Shown: positions 1-11,519 of the stretch, piece by piece
Layout of the letters: the number at the start of each line of letters is the position of its first letter
Position numbering within the stretch: the first letter of the stretch is position 1
Source of the DNA: Haemophilus parainfluenzae ATCC 33392
GTDB lineage: Bacteria > Pseudomonadota > Gammaproteobacteria > Enterobacterales > Pasteurellaceae
Length of the DNA stretch: 64,000 nucleotides
Assembly (NCBI RefSeq): GCF_031191205.1
Contig: NZ_CP133470.1
Coordinates: 255,501 to 319,500, forward strand
Direction of reading: 5' to 3'
Notes under the pieces: generated by a model
The model's input: only the letters and a program-made list of their open reading frames with translations
What the model was told of the DNA's origin: nothing
Database searches by the model: none
Made by a program: the position numbers and the translations under genes

Positions 1-636
1 AATGGAGTTCGCTGAGTTTAAACCAATCGCTTGACGTAGTTCTGCATCATCAAACGCTTGTTTGACTAACGCTTGGCAGGCATCAAAATCACCATTAATC
101 GCAACAGTGCTAATATTGCCCCCTAAAGTACAAAAGAGCTTTTCTTGTAATGGGCTGATTTTGCCTTTCGGATATAAAATCACCACATTGATGTTTTCTA
201 GCCCATAAAATGCGTGGGCAACTGCAGCACCGGTATCACCGGATGTTGCCGTTAAAATAGTAATTTTGCCATCACCACGCACTGCAGCGAGCGCCTGTGC
301 CATAAAACGACCACCAAAGTCTTTAAATGCTAAAGTTGGTCCATGGAATAATTCAAGGGCATAAATATTGTCTTCTACTTTTTCTAACGGTGCAGGAAAA
401 GTAAATGCATTTTTCACCATTGCATCTAATGTTGCTTTCGGTAGTTCTTCACCGATTAATGCGCCAAGAATTTTTTGGCTACGTTCAACCAGTGGTAAGG
501 CTAATAACTCATCAATATTAGTTAAAGTTGGAATAGTTTCTGGAAAGAACAAACCTTGATCTTTGCCAAGTCCTTGACGTACTGCTTGCGCAAAATTTAC
601 TTGTTCTTCGGGGTGTTTAATGTTGTACAAATTCAT
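1..636 (-). CDS. thrC: Threonine synthase (partial, 3' end outside window)
   Basis: Converts O-phosphohomoserine to threonine, the last step of the pathway, using PLP in the cytosol. The reading frame starts at the ATG at 636-634 (MNLYNIKHPEEQVNF) and runs open off the left edge, so only about 212 residues are seen. The PLP-lysine segment GPTLAFKDFGGRF and the glycine-rich TATSGDTGAA loop are present. It follows thrB in the thrABC order, separated by a 77-bp gap that holds a strong hairpin. Identification is secure; the C-terminal half cannot be judged. Confidence 0.96.
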   Translation of the reverse strand, partial: MNLYNIKHPEEQVNFAQAVRQGLGKDQGLFFPETIPTLTNIDELLALPLVERSQKILGALIGEELPKATLDAMVKNAFTFPAPLEKVEDNIYALELFHGPTLAFKDFGGRFMAQALAAVRGDGKITILTATSGDTGAAVAHAFYGLENINVVILYPKGKISPLQEKLFCTLGGNISTVAINGDFDACQALVKQAFDDAELRQAIGLNSANSI

Positions 637-674
637 TGTATATCCGTTAATTATAGAGTTTTAATAAAATGGTA

Positions 675-700
675 TTCCCCTCTTAATAAGAAGAGGGGAA
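675..700. terminator. Intercistronic hairpin between thrB and thrC
   Basis: A perfect 10-bp stem (ttcccctctt / aagaggggaa) with a 6-nt loop lies between thrB and thrC. No long U-run follows it in the direction of transcription, so it may set mRNA stability or partial termination inside the operon rather than stop it. Similar CCCTCTT/AAGAGGG hairpins occur in other operon gaps of this window (11472-11494, 14760-14780). Confidence 0.6.
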
Positions 701-713
701 GATGATTGACTGC

Positions 714-1658
714 TTAACCTAGCTCTCTCGCGCCATCATTATCAACCTTACAAACATGAACAAAGCCTTCATTGTTTTGTAAATAATGATTTTCTAAATA
801 AGTCGCCAGTTTTGTTGCCGTTTGTAAATCGGGTGCAATGGAGAAAATCGTTGGACCAGAACCTGAAATTCCCGTCGCTAATGCGCCTAAATCACGAGTA
901 GCTTGTTTCACTTCTGCGAAATTTGGTAATAAAGCCTCACGATAAGGTTCTGCAATCACATCTTTCATCATCATCGCTGCAAGGTTTTCTTGATGCGTGT
1001 GACATGCGTGCACAAAGCCACCTAAATGACGACCATGAGAAATTACATCCTGACGCGTATAGCTTTTCGGTAAAATTGCACGCGCTTCAGCGGTTGAAAC
1101 CTCAATGCCTGGATAAGCTAAGACCCAATACCAATTATCAAAAAATGGCAGTTTTTGGCAAATGTTACCGAGGGATTGTACCATAAATTGCACACCGCCT
1201 AGGTAACAAGGTGCCACATTATCATAATGGATCGAGCCTGAAATACGCCCCTCTAGCTCTCCCATCATCTCTAACAATTCCATTTTTGAGAATGGTTCAT
1301 CGTGGAATTTATTTAATGCCACTAATGCAGCCACGATAGAGCACGCACTTGACCCCAAGCCCGAACCAATCGGCATATTTTTCTCAAGGGTCAAACGCAA
1401 TGGTTTGACTCTCATATTGCGTAATTTTAATTGCTCACTAAACAGCACATAGGCCTGATACACGATATTTTTTTGCGGCTCTTTTGGCAATTTACGCACA
1501 AAATAGCCCGCACTTTCGAGCTCAAAGCCACTTGGAATAGACTCAATCTGTACAACATCACCTAATAACGAACCATCAATCGGTGAAATGGCTGCACCTA
1601 ACGTGTCAAACCCTACACTAATATTTGCACTCGATGCCGGCGCATAAATTCTTAACAT
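714..1658 (-). CDS. thrB: Homoserine kinase
   Basis: Phosphorylates homoserine to O-phosphohomoserine with ATP, the step between ThrA and ThrC. It is a 314-residue GHMP-family kinase. The ATP-binding motif [10 protein letters not shown] is at residues 96-105, and a C-terminal [10 protein letters not shown] glycine-rich motif is visible. The length matches the family (about 310). The start lies 12 bp after the thrA stop, which implies translational coupling within thrABC. Confidence 0.97.
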   Translation of the reverse strand: MLRIYAPASSANISVGFDTLGAAISPIDGSLLGDVVQIESIPSGFELESAGYFVRKLPKEPQKNIVYQAYVLFSEQLKLRNMRVKPLRLTLEKNMPIGSGLGSSACSIVAALVALNKFHDEPFSKMELLEMMGELEGRISGSIHYDNVAPCYLGGVQFMVQSLGNICQKLPFFDNWYWVLAYPGIEVSTAEARAILPKSYTRQDVISHGRHLGGFVHACHTHQENLAAMMMKDVIAEPYREALLPNFAEVKQATRDLGALATGISGSGPTIFSIAPDLQTATKLATYLENHYLQNNEGFVHVCKVDNDGARELG

Positions 1659-1670
1659 GTTATGTCCTTT

Positions 1671-4118
1671 TTAGTGGTGTAATGTTCTTAAAATATCCGC
1701 AAAGATACCCGCTGCAGTCACGGCATTACCCGCACCGTAACCGCGTAATAACAACGGAATTGGTTGATAATACCGAGTGTAAAATGCAAGGGCATTTTCA
1801 CCATCTTTCACCTTATACAATGGATTATTTTGATCCACCGCGATGATTGACACTTTGCAGTGGCCATCTTTAATTTGTCCTACGTAGCGCAATACTTTGC
1901 CTTCCGCTTTCGCGGCTTCAACGCGTGCTTTAAATTCCGCATCTAATTGTGGCAACATCGCCATAAATTCATCAGCTGATTTGCCTTCAGAGAAGCCTTT
2001 CGGTAACACGCCTTCCACTTCCACATCGGAAAGCTCAAGTTCTAGACCCGCTTCACGCGCTAAAATAAGCAATTTACGTGCCACATCTTGACCCGATAAA
2101 TCATCACGAGGATCTGGCTCTGTAAAGCCTTTTTCACGTGCAAGTGCGGTCACTTCTGAAAGAGAAAGTCCTTCTTCTAATTTACCGAAGATGAAAGAAA
2201 GTGAGCCCGACAAAATGCCTTCGAAATACTCAAGCTCATCACCCGCTGCCAATAAATTCTGTAAGTTTTCGATAACCGGTAAGCCAGCGCCTACGTTGGT
2301 TTCGTACAGGAATTTATGTTGGCTTGCTTGTGCATTGCGACGTAATTCGTGGTAATAGGCTAATTCACGCGTATTCGCTTTTTTATTTGGGGTTACCACA
2401 TGGAAGCCTTCTTTTAATGCGCGCGCATAAAGCCCAGCGACCGATTCAGCTGTTGTACAATCTACGAAGACTGGGTTCACTACGTGGTGTAATTTAATGA
2501 AAGATAACAAAACATCGAAATCAGAAGGTTGGGTCGCATTTTCAAGATCCACTTTCCAATTATCTAAATTTAATCCGTTTTCATCTAAAAGCATTTTGGT
2601 TGAATTCGCTAACGCACAAACTCGGATTTCAATGTCCTTCTTTGCAAGATACTCTTTTTGCTGCTTGATTTGCTCAATCAACTCGCCGCCAACACCACCT
2701 ACACCGACTAGAAACATATCAACAACTTTTTTGTTATTAAAAAGCGCTTGGTGAGTGGCTTTCACAGCTTCAATCGCTTTATTTTGCGCCACTACCGCTG
2801 AAATTGAACGCTCAGAAGAACCCTGTGCAATTGCGACTAAGCTGATATTCGCTTGTGCCAATGCAGAGAAGAAACGAGCCGCGATACCTTTAGCTTGTTT
2901 CATACCATCACCTACAACTGAAATGATAGAAAGATCTTTTGCAACTTCAATAGGTTCTAAGTCATGCGCTTTTAATTCTGTCGCAAACTCTTGTTCTAAA
3001 ACCGCTTTTGCTGCATCCGCTGATTTCACTGGTACACAGAAACTAATGCTGTATTCAGAGGACGATTGCGTAATTAAAATAACTGAAATACCGGCTTTTG
3101 ACATCGCTGAAAATACACGCGCAGCCATCCCCACCATACCTTGCATACCAGGACCTGAAACATTAAACATTGCCACGTTATCAAGGTTAGTAATCCCTTT
3201 TACCTGTAACCCTTCAGATTTCACATGACCATCAATTATTGAACCTGGTGCAGATGAATTACCGGTATTTTTAATCACACAAGGGATTTGTTTTGGTAAT
3301 AATGGACCAATTGTACGTGGATGGATCACTTTCGCGCCAAAATAAGAAAGCTCCATCGCTTCACGGTAAGAAAGGCTTGGTAATAAACGAGCATCTGGCA
3401 CTAAACGTGGGTCACAAGTATAAACGCCATCTACATCAGTCCAAATTTCACAAACAGACGCATCTAAACAAGCGGCTAAACAGGCGGCTGAATAATCAGA
3501 ACCATTACGGCCTAATAACACTAATTCACCTTTATCATTACATGCGGTAAAACCAGCCATTAAAACGACTTTATCTTTACCGATACTTTTCGCATCAACG
3601 CGTTTTGTCGATTCGTCAATATCAACTGAAGATTCTAAGTAACCACCTTGTGCTAATAATTGCTTAACTGGATCAACAATGTGAACACTGTATCCACGCG
3701 CTTCAAACCACGCTTTCATCATCGCAATCGATAATTTTTCACCACGACAGTCAATAGTTGCTTTAACTTTATCTTCTACTTTGCCAGCTTGGCGGATTTC
3801 TTCTAATAAGCCTTTAATTTGAGCAAATTCTGCATCAATGAGGGCTTTAGTACCAGCAAGATCAAATTTATTATTTTCAGCGTGTAAACCATTAATGATG
3901 TTATAGAAAATCTCAATGGCTTCGTTAAAGTGGGTATCAGTAGGTTGGTTTAATGCGGCTTTTTCAGAGAGGGCAACAAGATGGTTAGTAATTTTTGCAG
4001 GAGCAGATAAGACACCAGCCGCCTGCTCTTCCAAATGAGCTTTTTCGATTAATTGAGCCGCTTGCGAGAAACGCTCAGGGTTGGCTAATGAAGTGCCACC
4101 AAATTTTAATACGCGCAT
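1671..4118 (-). CDS. thrA: Bifunctional aspartokinase I / homoserine dehydrogenase I
   Basis: Catalyses the first and third steps from aspartate to homoserine and is the committed, threonine-inhibited enzyme of the operon. It has 815 residues. The aspartokinase motif KFGGTSLAN is at residues 5-13. Two regulatory ACT repeats follow at about 315-460 ([14 protein letters not shown] and [13 protein letters not shown]). The NAD(P)-binding [16 protein letters not shown] segment starts the dehydrogenase domain at about 470. The length agrees with E. coli ThrA (820). It is the first structural gene of thrABC, preceded by a leader peptide and attenuator. Confidence 0.98.
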   Translation of the reverse strand: MRVLKFGGTSLANPERFSQAAQLIEKAHLEEQAAGVLSAPAKITNHLVALSEKAALNQPTDTHFNEAIEIFYNIINGLHAENNKFDLAGTKALIDAEFAQIKGLLEEIRQAGKVEDKVKATIDCRGEKLSIAMMKAWFEARGYSVHIVDPVKQLLAQGGYLESSVDIDESTKRVDAKSIGKDKVVLMAGFTACNDKGELVLLGRNGSDYSAACLAACLDASVCEIWTDVDGVYTCDPRLVPDARLLPSLSYREAMELSYFGAKVIHPRTIGPLLPKQIPCVIKNTGNSSAPGSIIDGHVKSEGLQVKGITNLDNVAMFNVSGPGMQGMVGMAARVFSAMSKAGISVILITQSSSEYSISFCVPVKSADAAKAVLEQEFATELKAHDLEPIEVAKDLSIISVVGDGMKQAKGIAARFFSALAQANISLVAIAQGSSERSISAVVAQNKAIEAVKATHQALFNNKKVVDMFLVGVGGVGGELIEQIKQQKEYLAKKDIEIRVCALANSTKMLLDENGLNLDNWKVDLENATQPSDFDVLLSFIKLHHVVNPVFVDCTTAESVAGLYARALKEGFHVVTPNKKANTRELAYYHELRRNAQASQHKFLYETNVGAGLPVIENLQNLLAAGDELEYFEGILSGSLSFIFGKLEEGLSLSEVTALAREKGFTEPDPRDDLSGQDVARKLLILAREAGLELELSDVEVEGVLPKGFSEGKSADEFMAMLPQLDAEFKARVEAAKAEGKVLRYVGQIKDGHCKVSIIAVDQNNPLYKVKDGENALAFYTRYYQPIPLLLRGYGAGNAVTAAGIFADILRTLHH

Positions 4119-4155
4119 GATAATATCCTCAGATGTTGTGATTTTTAAATACTAA

Positions 4156-4185
4156 AAAACCCGCACTAGACTGAATGCGGGTTTT
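4156..4185 (-). terminator. Threonine operon attenuator
   Basis: On the minus strand an aaaacccgca / tgcgggtttt stem with a short loop is followed by a T-run just before thrA, a rho-independent terminator. The leader holds a competing partner: gcgggtt, inside the last codons of thrL (complement of 4209-4215), can pair with aacccgc of the terminator (complement of 4177-4183). Ribosome position on the leader therefore decides between antiterminator and terminator. Confidence 0.88.
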
Positions 4186-4199
4186 CTTGATCCTGTTTG

Positions 4200-4265
4200 T
4201 TACGCACTAACCCGCCCCATTATCATAATAATGGTGGTAATCGTGAAAGTGCGGTTATTTTTCAT
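4200..4265 (-). CDS. thrL: thr operon leader peptide
   Basis: A 21-codon ORF begins at ATG 4265-4263 and ends with TAA at 4202-4200. The peptide starts MKNNRTFTITTIIMIMG. Threonine and isoleucine codons are concentrated in residues 6-14 (T, T, I, T, T, I, I, with M), the composition expected of a Thr/Ile-sensing leader. It lies directly upstream of the attenuator hairpin. The DNA uptake word ACCGCACTT lies inside codons 4-7, so one sequence serves both uptake and coding. The peptide itself probably has no role beyond regulation. Confidence 0.9.
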   Translation of the reverse strand: MKNNRTFTITTIIMIMGRVSA

Positions 4266-4416
4266 TGTGTTTTAACCTTGAAAAAAAAGATGTGTTTAGA
4301 AATACCGAAAAAGCGCGGGCTTGTCAAACACAAAATTGAAAAAATGAAGATTTTTTCTAAAAATCATCGCTTTGGTGTAGAATAAAGAGAGTTTCACATT
4401 GGTCAGGAAGGGAATT

Positions 4417-5121
4417 ATGACAATTAAACAAGCACTCGAAACCATCCATCAAAAAATCCAAGATGCCACTCAACTCGCTCACCGCCCAGAAAGTGCGGTC
4501 ACTTTATTAGCAGTTTCTAAAACGAAACCCAATGAAGCGATTTTAGAAGCCTATCATGCAGGACAAAAAGCATTTGGGGAGAACTACGTTCAAGAAGGTG
4601 TCGATAAAATTCAGTATTTTGAAGCACAGAATATTCAGCTTGAATGGCATTTTATTGGCCCATTGCAATCCAATAAAACGCGTCTTGTGGCTGAACATTT
4701 CGATTGGATGCAAACGCTAGAACGAGCCAAAATTGCCGATCGTTTAAATGAACAACGCCCTGCCAATAAAGCTCCGCTGAATGTTTTAATTCAAATTAAT
4801 ATCAGTGATGAGGCAAGTAAATCAGGTATTCAACCTAATGAAATGATCGAGCTTGCAAAACACATTGAAAATCTACCGCACTTACGTTTACGTGGATTAA
4901 TGGCTATCCCTGCTCCAACAGACAATATTGCAGAACAAGAAGCGGCTTTTAGCCAAATGGAACAATTATTTGAGCAATTGAAAGTCGCTTTCCCTCATCA
5001 ACAAATTGATACGCTTTCGATGGGAATGACCGATGATATGCAAACTGCCATTAAATGTGGCTCAACCATGGTACGTATTGGTACAGCCATTTTTGGGGCG
5101 AGAGATTATTCGAAAAAATAA
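4417..5121 (+). CDS. YggS/PLPBP family pyridoxal phosphate homeostasis protein
   Basis: A PLP-binding alanine-racemase-fold protein that buffers free PLP and keeps amino-acid pools balanced; no catalytic activity is established for the family. It has 234 residues from the ATG at 4417, chosen because AGGAAGGGAATT precedes it; a TTG 18 bp upstream is open but has no good ribosome site. The PLP-lysine is K35 in LLAVSKTKP. GENYVQE, WHFIGPLQSNK and the C-terminal LSMGMTDDM are family signatures. The gene stands alone, convergent with murA. Confidence 0.94.
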   Translation: MTIKQALETIHQKIQDATQLAHRPESAVTLLAVSKTKPNEAILEAYHAGQKAFGENYVQEGVDKIQYFEAQNIQLEWHFIGPLQSNKTRLVAEHFDWMQTLERAKIADRLNEQRPANKAPLNVLIQINISDEASKSGIQPNEMIELAKHIENLPHLRLRGLMAIPAPTDNIAEQEAAFSQMEQLFEQLKVAFPHQQIDTLSMGMTDDMQTAIKCGSTMVRIGTAIFGARDYSKK

Positions 5122-5136
5122 TGAATAGAAAATAAA

Positions 5137-5166
5137 AAAGCGGTCAAAATTGACCGCTCTTTTTTA
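5137..5166. terminator. Bidirectional terminator
   Basis: A stem agcggtcaa / ttgaccgct with a short loop is flanked by an A-run and a T-run, so it can stop the YggS-family gene on the plus strand and murA on the minus strand. Confidence 0.85.
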
Positions 5167-5177
5167 TCTGGATTTAA

Positions 5178-6724
<1,547 letters not shown>

Positions 6725-6737
6725 TAGGATTTCCGTT

Positions 6738-7073
6738 TTAATGATGATCAATAAAAGTGCCAATCCAATGAGATAAATTCACTAAATCAGCAAGGGTTAA
6801 TAACTGTTCCGGCGGATTTATCAACCGCACTTTTTTATTTGGTAACTGCTCACTATCATGTAGAAAATCACACAATAATGCAAAACCAGCCGAATCAATT
6901 CGTTTAATATTCGTTAAATCAAATTCAATGGTACTTTGATTAGCTAGCTTTTCTGATAAAAAAGAAGCACGTTGCTGCCATAATGGTAACAACGTGTTGC
7001 GGGATAGCTCCCCCGATAATTGGAGAGCTATCTTATCATTATTTTGGATTAAATCCCACTTTAACGCAGTCAT
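6738..7073 (-). CDS. mlaB: STAS-domain lipid asymmetry protein MlaB
   Basis: A 111-residue STAS-domain subunit that binds the MlaF ATPase in the inner-membrane MlaFEDB complex and supports its assembly and activity. The core STAS pattern IEFDLTNIKRIDSAGFALLCDFLH (anti-sigma-antagonist fold with the DSAG loop) is at about residues 52-75. It starts 5 bp after the mlaC stop. Small and divergent in sequence, but context and fold pattern make the call firm. Confidence 0.88.
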   Translation of the reverse strand: MTALKWDLIQNNDKIALQLSGELSRNTLLPLWQQRASFLSEKLANQSTIEFDLTNIKRIDSAGFALLCDFLHDSEQLPNKKVRLINPPEQLLTLADLVNLSHWIGTFIDHH

Positions 7074-7077
7074 TCGC

Positions 7078-7725
7078 TTATTTGCTCAATGTCACAGGTG
7101 CTGCGGCAGATTTTTGAATTTGAGCTGTTAATGCCTCAATACCTTGTTGACGTAAGATACCGCTCCATTCATTTTGTTTAGTTACAACCATGCTCACGCC
7201 TTCTGCAACCATGTCATAAGCTTGCCATTCACCAGTTTTACTGTTTTTACGCCATTTGAAATCTAATTTGATTGGCGCTTGTCCACCATTTTGCATGATG
7301 TTGACACGAATGCTCACAAGGTTTTTGTCACCCACTTCTTTAGCCGGTTCAATTTGAATATTTTGATCGGTATAAGCGGTTAACACTTGTGCATAAGCTT
7401 GTTCGATAAAATCGCTGAATGCTTTAAAGAATTTTTCACGTTGTTCTGGCGTAGTTGATTTGAAGTGTGAACCTAACACCAAAGAACCTGCATAGTTTAC
7501 TTGCACGTAAGGTAATAAATCGTTACGCACGATGGTACGTAAATAATTTGGATCCTTTTTAATTTTTGCCTGATTGTTTTTGATATCGGCAAATAACTTA
7601 TCTGATGCTTGTTGCATCAACACATAAGGGCTCGTTTCTGCACGTACAGTTTGAGTCACAAAAAGTGCAGTCACTGCAAATGCCATTACGCTAAACCATT
7701 TTTTAAACTGAGTAAATTTCATCAT
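7078..7725 (-). CDS. mlaC: Periplasmic phospholipid-binding protein MlaC
   Basis: Ferries phospholipids across the periplasm between the outer-membrane MlaA complex and the inner-membrane MlaFEDB complex. It has 215 residues with a hydrophobic signal peptide (FSVMAFAVTALFVTQTVRA, cut near residue 29). The mature region shows MlaC features such as EQREKFFKAFSDFIEQAY and YDMVAEGVSMV. Two adjacent start codons (MM) are possible; AGGAG is just upstream. Fourth gene of the operon. Confidence 0.95.
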   Translation of the reverse strand: MMKFTQFKKWFSVMAFAVTALFVTQTVRAETSPYVLMQQASDKLFADIKNNQAKIKKDPNYLRTIVRNDLLPYVQVNYAGSLVLGSHFKSTTPEQREKFFKAFSDFIEQAYAQVLTAYTDQNIQIEPAKEVGDKNLVSIRVNIMQNGGQAPIKLDFKWRKNSKTGEWQAYDMVAEGVSMVVTKQNEWSGILRQQGIEALTAQIQKSAAAPVTLSK

Positions 7726-7746
7726 AAATCTCCTAAATAAAGATTA

Positions 7747-8253
7747 TTATTTGGCTTCAGGTTCTGCTTTTTCAGCATTGCCGTCTGCTTTTTTATCGCC
7801 GTAAAGGAACTGGCCGATTAAATCTTCCAATACCATTGCGGATTTTGTGTCTTGAATTTGGCTACCGTTTTTTAACATCGCGGTTTCACCATCATCAAAG
7901 CCCATTGTTAAGGCGATATATTGCTCGCCCAATAATCCAGATGTTTTGATCGATAACGAACTGTTTTCCGGAATTTCTTTATATTCTTCATTAATCGCAA
8001 TGCTTACTTTTGGCAAGTAAGATTTTTCATCTAACGTAATATCAGAAACACGACCGATTACCACTCCTCCTAGCTTAAGTGGCGCACGGACCTTTAGTCC
8101 ACCAATATTGTCAAAAGTTGCAGTGACTGTGTAAGATTTTGTTTCACCAAAACCTTGCACATTTGCTACACGTAAGCCTAGAAATACTAACGCTGCGATA
8201 CCGAGTAGTAAAAATAAGCCTACCCAAAATTCATATTTAATTGTTTGTCTCAT
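7747..8253 (-). CDS. mlaD: MCE-domain protein MlaD
   Basis: A single-pass inner-membrane MCE protein whose hexamer forms the lipid channel of the Mla transporter. It has 168 residues. One N-terminal transmembrane helix (WVGLFLLLGIAALVFLGLRV) is followed by the MCE domain (FDNIGGLKVRAPLKLGGV at about 47-64; SGLLGEQYIAL at about 107-117). A short acidic C-terminal tail rich in E and K follows. The length is close to the family norm. Confidence 0.96.
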   Translation of the reverse strand: MRQTIKYEFWVGLFLLLGIAALVFLGLRVANVQGFGETKSYTVTATFDNIGGLKVRAPLKLGGVVIGRVSDITLDEKSYLPKVSIAINEEYKEIPENSSLSIKTSGLLGEQYIALTMGFDDGETAMLKNGSQIQDTKSAMVLEDLIGQFLYGDKKADGNAEKAEPEAK

Positions 8254-8265
8254 AAAAATACCCTA

Positions 8266-9051
8266 TTAACCTGCCCCAAACATAATAGCAGTTAAGATGA
8301 AATCGAGCCCAAGTACCACAAGTGATGCGTGGACAACCGTTCTGGTTGTGGCTTGACTGATACCTTCAGATGTTGGAATACAATCATAACCATTGAATAA
8401 CGCAATCCACACCACTGCAATGGCGAAAAATACGCTTTTAATAAATCCATTTAAAATGTCATAGCTCCAGCTGACGGCATTTTGCATCACTGACCAGAAG
8501 CTACCTGCATCGACACCTTTCCAATCTACACCAACAAGCGCACCGCCCCAAATACCAATCGCGGTAAAGAGAAGCGCAAGAATTGGCATTGCAATCAAGC
8601 CCGCCCAAAAACGCGGTGCAATCACTCGACGTAATGGGTCAACTGCCATCATTTCAAGGCTGGAAAGTTGTTCTGTGGCTTTCATTAAGCCAATTTCAGC
8701 CGTTAACGCTGAACCTGCACGACCCGCAAATAAAAGTGCGGTCACTACTGGGCCTAATTCACGTAATAAAGACAGCGCTACAAGTTGTCCAAGGCTGGTT
8801 TCTGCTGAAAAATCAACTAAGACCACATAACCTTGTAAGCCCAACACCATCCCAATAAATAAACCTGAAAGCAGGATAATTAGTAAAGACTGTACACCTA
8901 ATACGTGTAACTGTTTCACTAATAAAGGAAAATGTTTACGAACTTGCGGTTTACCTACGAGCGCACCAAACAGCATAAAGCCTGAGCGGCCTAATGCGCG
9001 GAAAAATTTGATTACACTTCGTCCAAGTGAAGAAATCATATCAACAATCAT
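8266..9051 (-). CDS. mlaE: Mla transporter permease MlaE
   Basis: Integral membrane permease of the MlaFEDB phospholipid ABC transporter. It has 261 residues with about five hydrophobic helices and the MlaE signature [24 protein letters not shown] (about 92-115) with the [13 protein letters not shown] coupling region after it. Its start overlaps the mlaF stop by 4 bp (ATGA), so the two are translationally coupled. Confidence 0.96.
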   Translation of the reverse strand: MIVDMISSLGRSVIKFFRALGRSGFMLFGALVGKPQVRKHFPLLVKQLHVLGVQSLLIILLSGLFIGMVLGLQGYVVLVDFSAETSLGQLVALSLLRELGPVVTALLFAGRAGSALTAEIGLMKATEQLSSLEMMAVDPLRRVIAPRFWAGLIAMPILALLFTAIGIWGGALVGVDWKGVDAGSFWSVMQNAVSWSYDILNGFIKSVFFAIAVVWIALFNGYDCIPTSEGISQATTRTVVHASLVVLGLDFILTAIMFGAG

Positions 9052-9842
9052 TTAAATAATTCCTCCACATAATCACCTGCCGGATAATGGAATTTTACCG
9101 GACCATCGGCTTCACCTTTCAAGAACTGTACCACTTGCGGATCTTGACTCGCGAGCAATTGTTCTGATGTTCCTTCAGCAATCACATGTTTATCCGCAAT
9201 GATATAGGCATAATCTGCAATGCTTAATATTTCATTCACATCATGGGAAACCACGATAGAGGTTAAATTCAGTGCTTCATTAAAACGTTTAATTAAGCTC
9301 ACGATCACGCCCATGCTGATTGGATCTTGCCCCGTAAACGGCTCATCAAACATGATTAAATCTGGGTCAAGTGCAATCGCTCGAGCCAATGCTGCACGAC
9401 GCGCCATCCCCCCAGAAAGCTCTGAAGGCATCAAATCTGCCGCACCGCGTAAGCCCACCGCTTCTAATTTCATCAACACAATTTGACGAATTAGACTTTC
9501 TGGCAAGCGCGTATGCTCGCGAATCGGAAATGCCACGTTATCAAACGTTGAAATATCCGTAAATAATGCACCTGATTGGAATAACATTCCCATGCGTTTA
9601 CGCACTTCGTAAAGCTCACGATTTGAAAGACGACAAATATCTTGTCCATCAAACAAAATCTCGCCCTGTTCAGGATGCAACTGACCACCAATTAATTTTA
9701 GCAGCGTGGTTTTCCCGATCCCTGATGGCCCCATAATGGCCGTAATTTTGCCCTGTTGGACTTTCAAATTCAGGTTATCGTAAATCACACGCTCACCTCG
9801 TTTAAAGGTCAGGTTTTTGACTTCGATTAGATTTTTATTCAT
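9048..9842 (-). CDS. mlaF: Mla transporter ATPase MlaF
   Basis: Cytoplasmic ABC ATPase that powers phospholipid movement by the Mla complex. It has 264 residues. Walker [10 protein letters not shown] is at residues 39-47; the signature is [15 protein letters not shown], followed by Walker [11 protein letters not shown] and the H-loop VVSHDV. The short C-terminal extension after the H-loop region fits MlaF, which uses it in dimer exchange. First gene of the mlaFEDCB-ibaG-murA cluster. Confidence 0.96.
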   Translation of the reverse strand: MNKNLIEVKNLTFKRGERVIYDNLNLKVQQGKITAIMGPSGIGKTTLLKLIGGQLHPEQGEILFDGQDICRLSNRELYEVRKRMGMLFQSGALFTDISTFDNVAFPIREHTRLPESLIRQIVLMKLEAVGLRGAADLMPSELSGGMARRAALARAIALDPDLIMFDEPFTGQDPISMGVIVSLIKRFNEALNLTSIVVSHDVNEILSIADYAYIIADKHVIAEGTSEQLLASQDPQVVQFLKGEADGPVKFHYPAGDYVEELFK

Positions 9843-9913
9843 TAAAATCTCATTGGTTTTATAAGAGAAATTTATTTTTCTCTCACGTTAAAAAAATGCG
9901 GTCGTTTTGACTG

Positions 9914-11455
9914 CTATTTTTGTGAAAGGTTCAAGCGGCGTTTTAATAACGTCGTGAAGCCACGTAATAACACAAAAATCAATGACAACACATAAATAGG
10001 AAAATTACCTAATGCTGCATAAGGCGTTTTGCCTTCTGTTGGCACCATTTTATGGGTCAGTGTGGTTTCCTCAAATTGAGGCGCTTGTGCTTCAATCTTG
10101 CCTTTTGCATCAATAAACACTGAAATCCCTGTATTCGTTGCACGAATTAATGGTTTTCCTAATTCAATCGCGCGCATTCTAGCCATTTGTAAATGCTGCC
10201 AAGGGCCAATACTATCACCAAACCATGCATCATTAGAAATTGTCAGCAAATAATCGGTTTCTTTTTTCAGATTTTCACGAAGTTGCTCACCAAAAATAAT
10301 TTCATAACAAATAGCCGGTGCAAAAGCATGTTGCTTCGCCATAAATGACGGCTGTACCGCATCGCCACTTTGGAACGCAGACATTGGCAAATTAAATACA
10401 GAATTAAGTGGGCGCAACAAACTTTCTAATGGCACATATTCACCAAATGGCACGAGATGATGTTTGCTATAACGATTTTTCGTCGTCAACTCATAAGGAA
10501 AATCAGGATTCCCTGCCGTTACAATGGAATTTAATAATTTACCGCTTTGCTCATCACGATACACGGTGCCAATCATCACTTCCGTGTTTTTCTCTTTTGC
10601 GACTTTATCTAAGGCTTCAAAAAATGGCGTAATCGCATTTTCAAGAGTAGGCAATGCCGACTCGGGCAAAATAATCAAATCAGACTTGCCTAAATGCGCC
10701 AAAATTTGTTTTTGATAGATGTCTACCGTGGCATAAAGATATTCTGGATCCCATTTCAAATTTTGCTCAATATTACCTTGTGCAAGCGTGATCGTTAGCC
10801 CTTTACCTTCTTTGGGTTGAACAAAATTCACCTTACCGGCATAAGCGCTTAATCCACCCACAACCAATAATAGCAACGCATTTACGCCGACTAAATTCCA
10901 TTGTTTTTTCGATAGTGCAAAAATAAGGTTAAAAATGACCGCACTTGCCCAAACGGTAAAGAATGTCATCCCTGTGACACCAAAGATCGGCGCGATACCG
11001 TAAAACGGACTGTCGATTTGGGTATAACCAAATTGTAACCAAGGAAAACCGGTAAACACCCAACCACGCAAGAATTCAGTCAATGTCCAAATCGCGGCAA
11101 AAATGACCGCACTTTGTACCTGAAAACGCTGCACTAAATAAGTGAAAAGCATAGGATAAAGTGCTAGGTAAGCCGAAAGTAAGCCTACCAAGAGATAACT
11201 CACGCCAAGGGAAGCGCCACCAAATTGATGAATGCTGACATTTAACCAACTTACACCAAAACAGAAAAAGCCCATCGACCACAAAAAGGTGGCCAAAAGT
11301 GCGGTTGATTTTTTGGTATTTTTCGCCACAAAAAGCAATCCGCCCAACGATACATAGGCTAATCCCCAATAATCAAACGGCGAAAAGGCAAACACGCCAA
11401 TCACACCAGAAATCAGAGCAATAAGATAAATCACTAACTTATTCATTTTATCCAT
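9914..11455 (-). CDS. lnt: Apolipoprotein N-acyltransferase
   Basis: Adds the third acyl chain to the N-terminal cysteine of lipoproteins in the inner membrane. It has 513 residues: about six N-terminal membrane helices, a periplasmic nitrilase domain and a final C-terminal helix. The triad is visible as Glu in LILPESALP, Lys in GTVYRDE...KNRYSKHHLVPFGEY, and Cys in FAPAICYEIIF. Located after corC as in related genomes. Confidence 0.96.
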   Translation of the reverse strand: MDKMNKLVIYLIALISGVIGVFAFSPFDYWGLAYVSLGGLLFVAKNTKKSTALLATFLWSMGFFCFGVSWLNVSIHQFGGASLGVSYLLVGLLSAYLALYPMLFTYLVQRFQVQSAVIFAAIWTLTEFLRGWVFTGFPWLQFGYTQIDSPFYGIAPIFGVTGMTFFTVWASAVIFNLIFALSKKQWNLVGVNALLLLVVGGLSAYAGKVNFVQPKEGKGLTITLAQGNIEQNLKWDPEYLYATVDIYQKQILAHLGKSDLIILPESALPTLENAITPFFEALDKVAKEKNTEVMIGTVYRDEQSGKLLNSIVTAGNPDFPYELTTKNRYSKHHLVPFGEYVPLESLLRPLNSVFNLPMSAFQSGDAVQPSFMAKQHAFAPAICYEIIFGEQLRENLKKETDYLLTISNDAWFGDSIGPWQHLQMARMRAIELGKPLIRATNTGISVFIDAKGKIEAQAPQFEETTLTHKMVPTEGKTPYAALGNFPIYVLSLIFVLLRGFTTLLKRRLNLSQK

Positions 11456-11471
11456 ACTATAAAAAAATATT

Positions 11472-11494
11472 CCCCCTCTTCAGCAAAGAGGGGG
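11472..11494. terminator. Intercistronic hairpin between corC and lnt
   Basis: A perfect 9-bp stem ccccctctt / aagaggggg with loop cagca lies in the 64-bp gap between corC and lnt. It resembles the hairpins at 675-700 and 14760-14780. On the minus strand an A/T-rich stretch follows. It may be a weak terminator or a stability element. Confidence 0.55.
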
Positions 11495-11519
11495 CTAAGA
11501 ATACGGTCAACTGAGCAAC

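Noticed and set aside
2755..3228. A 157-codon plus-strand ORF inside thrA
   Set aside because: Shadow of the thrA frame; no ribosome site and no recognisable motif.
4399..4416. TTG start 18 bp upstream of the YggS-family gene
   Set aside because: The ATG at 4417 has a better-spaced AGGAAGGG and matches the family N-terminus.
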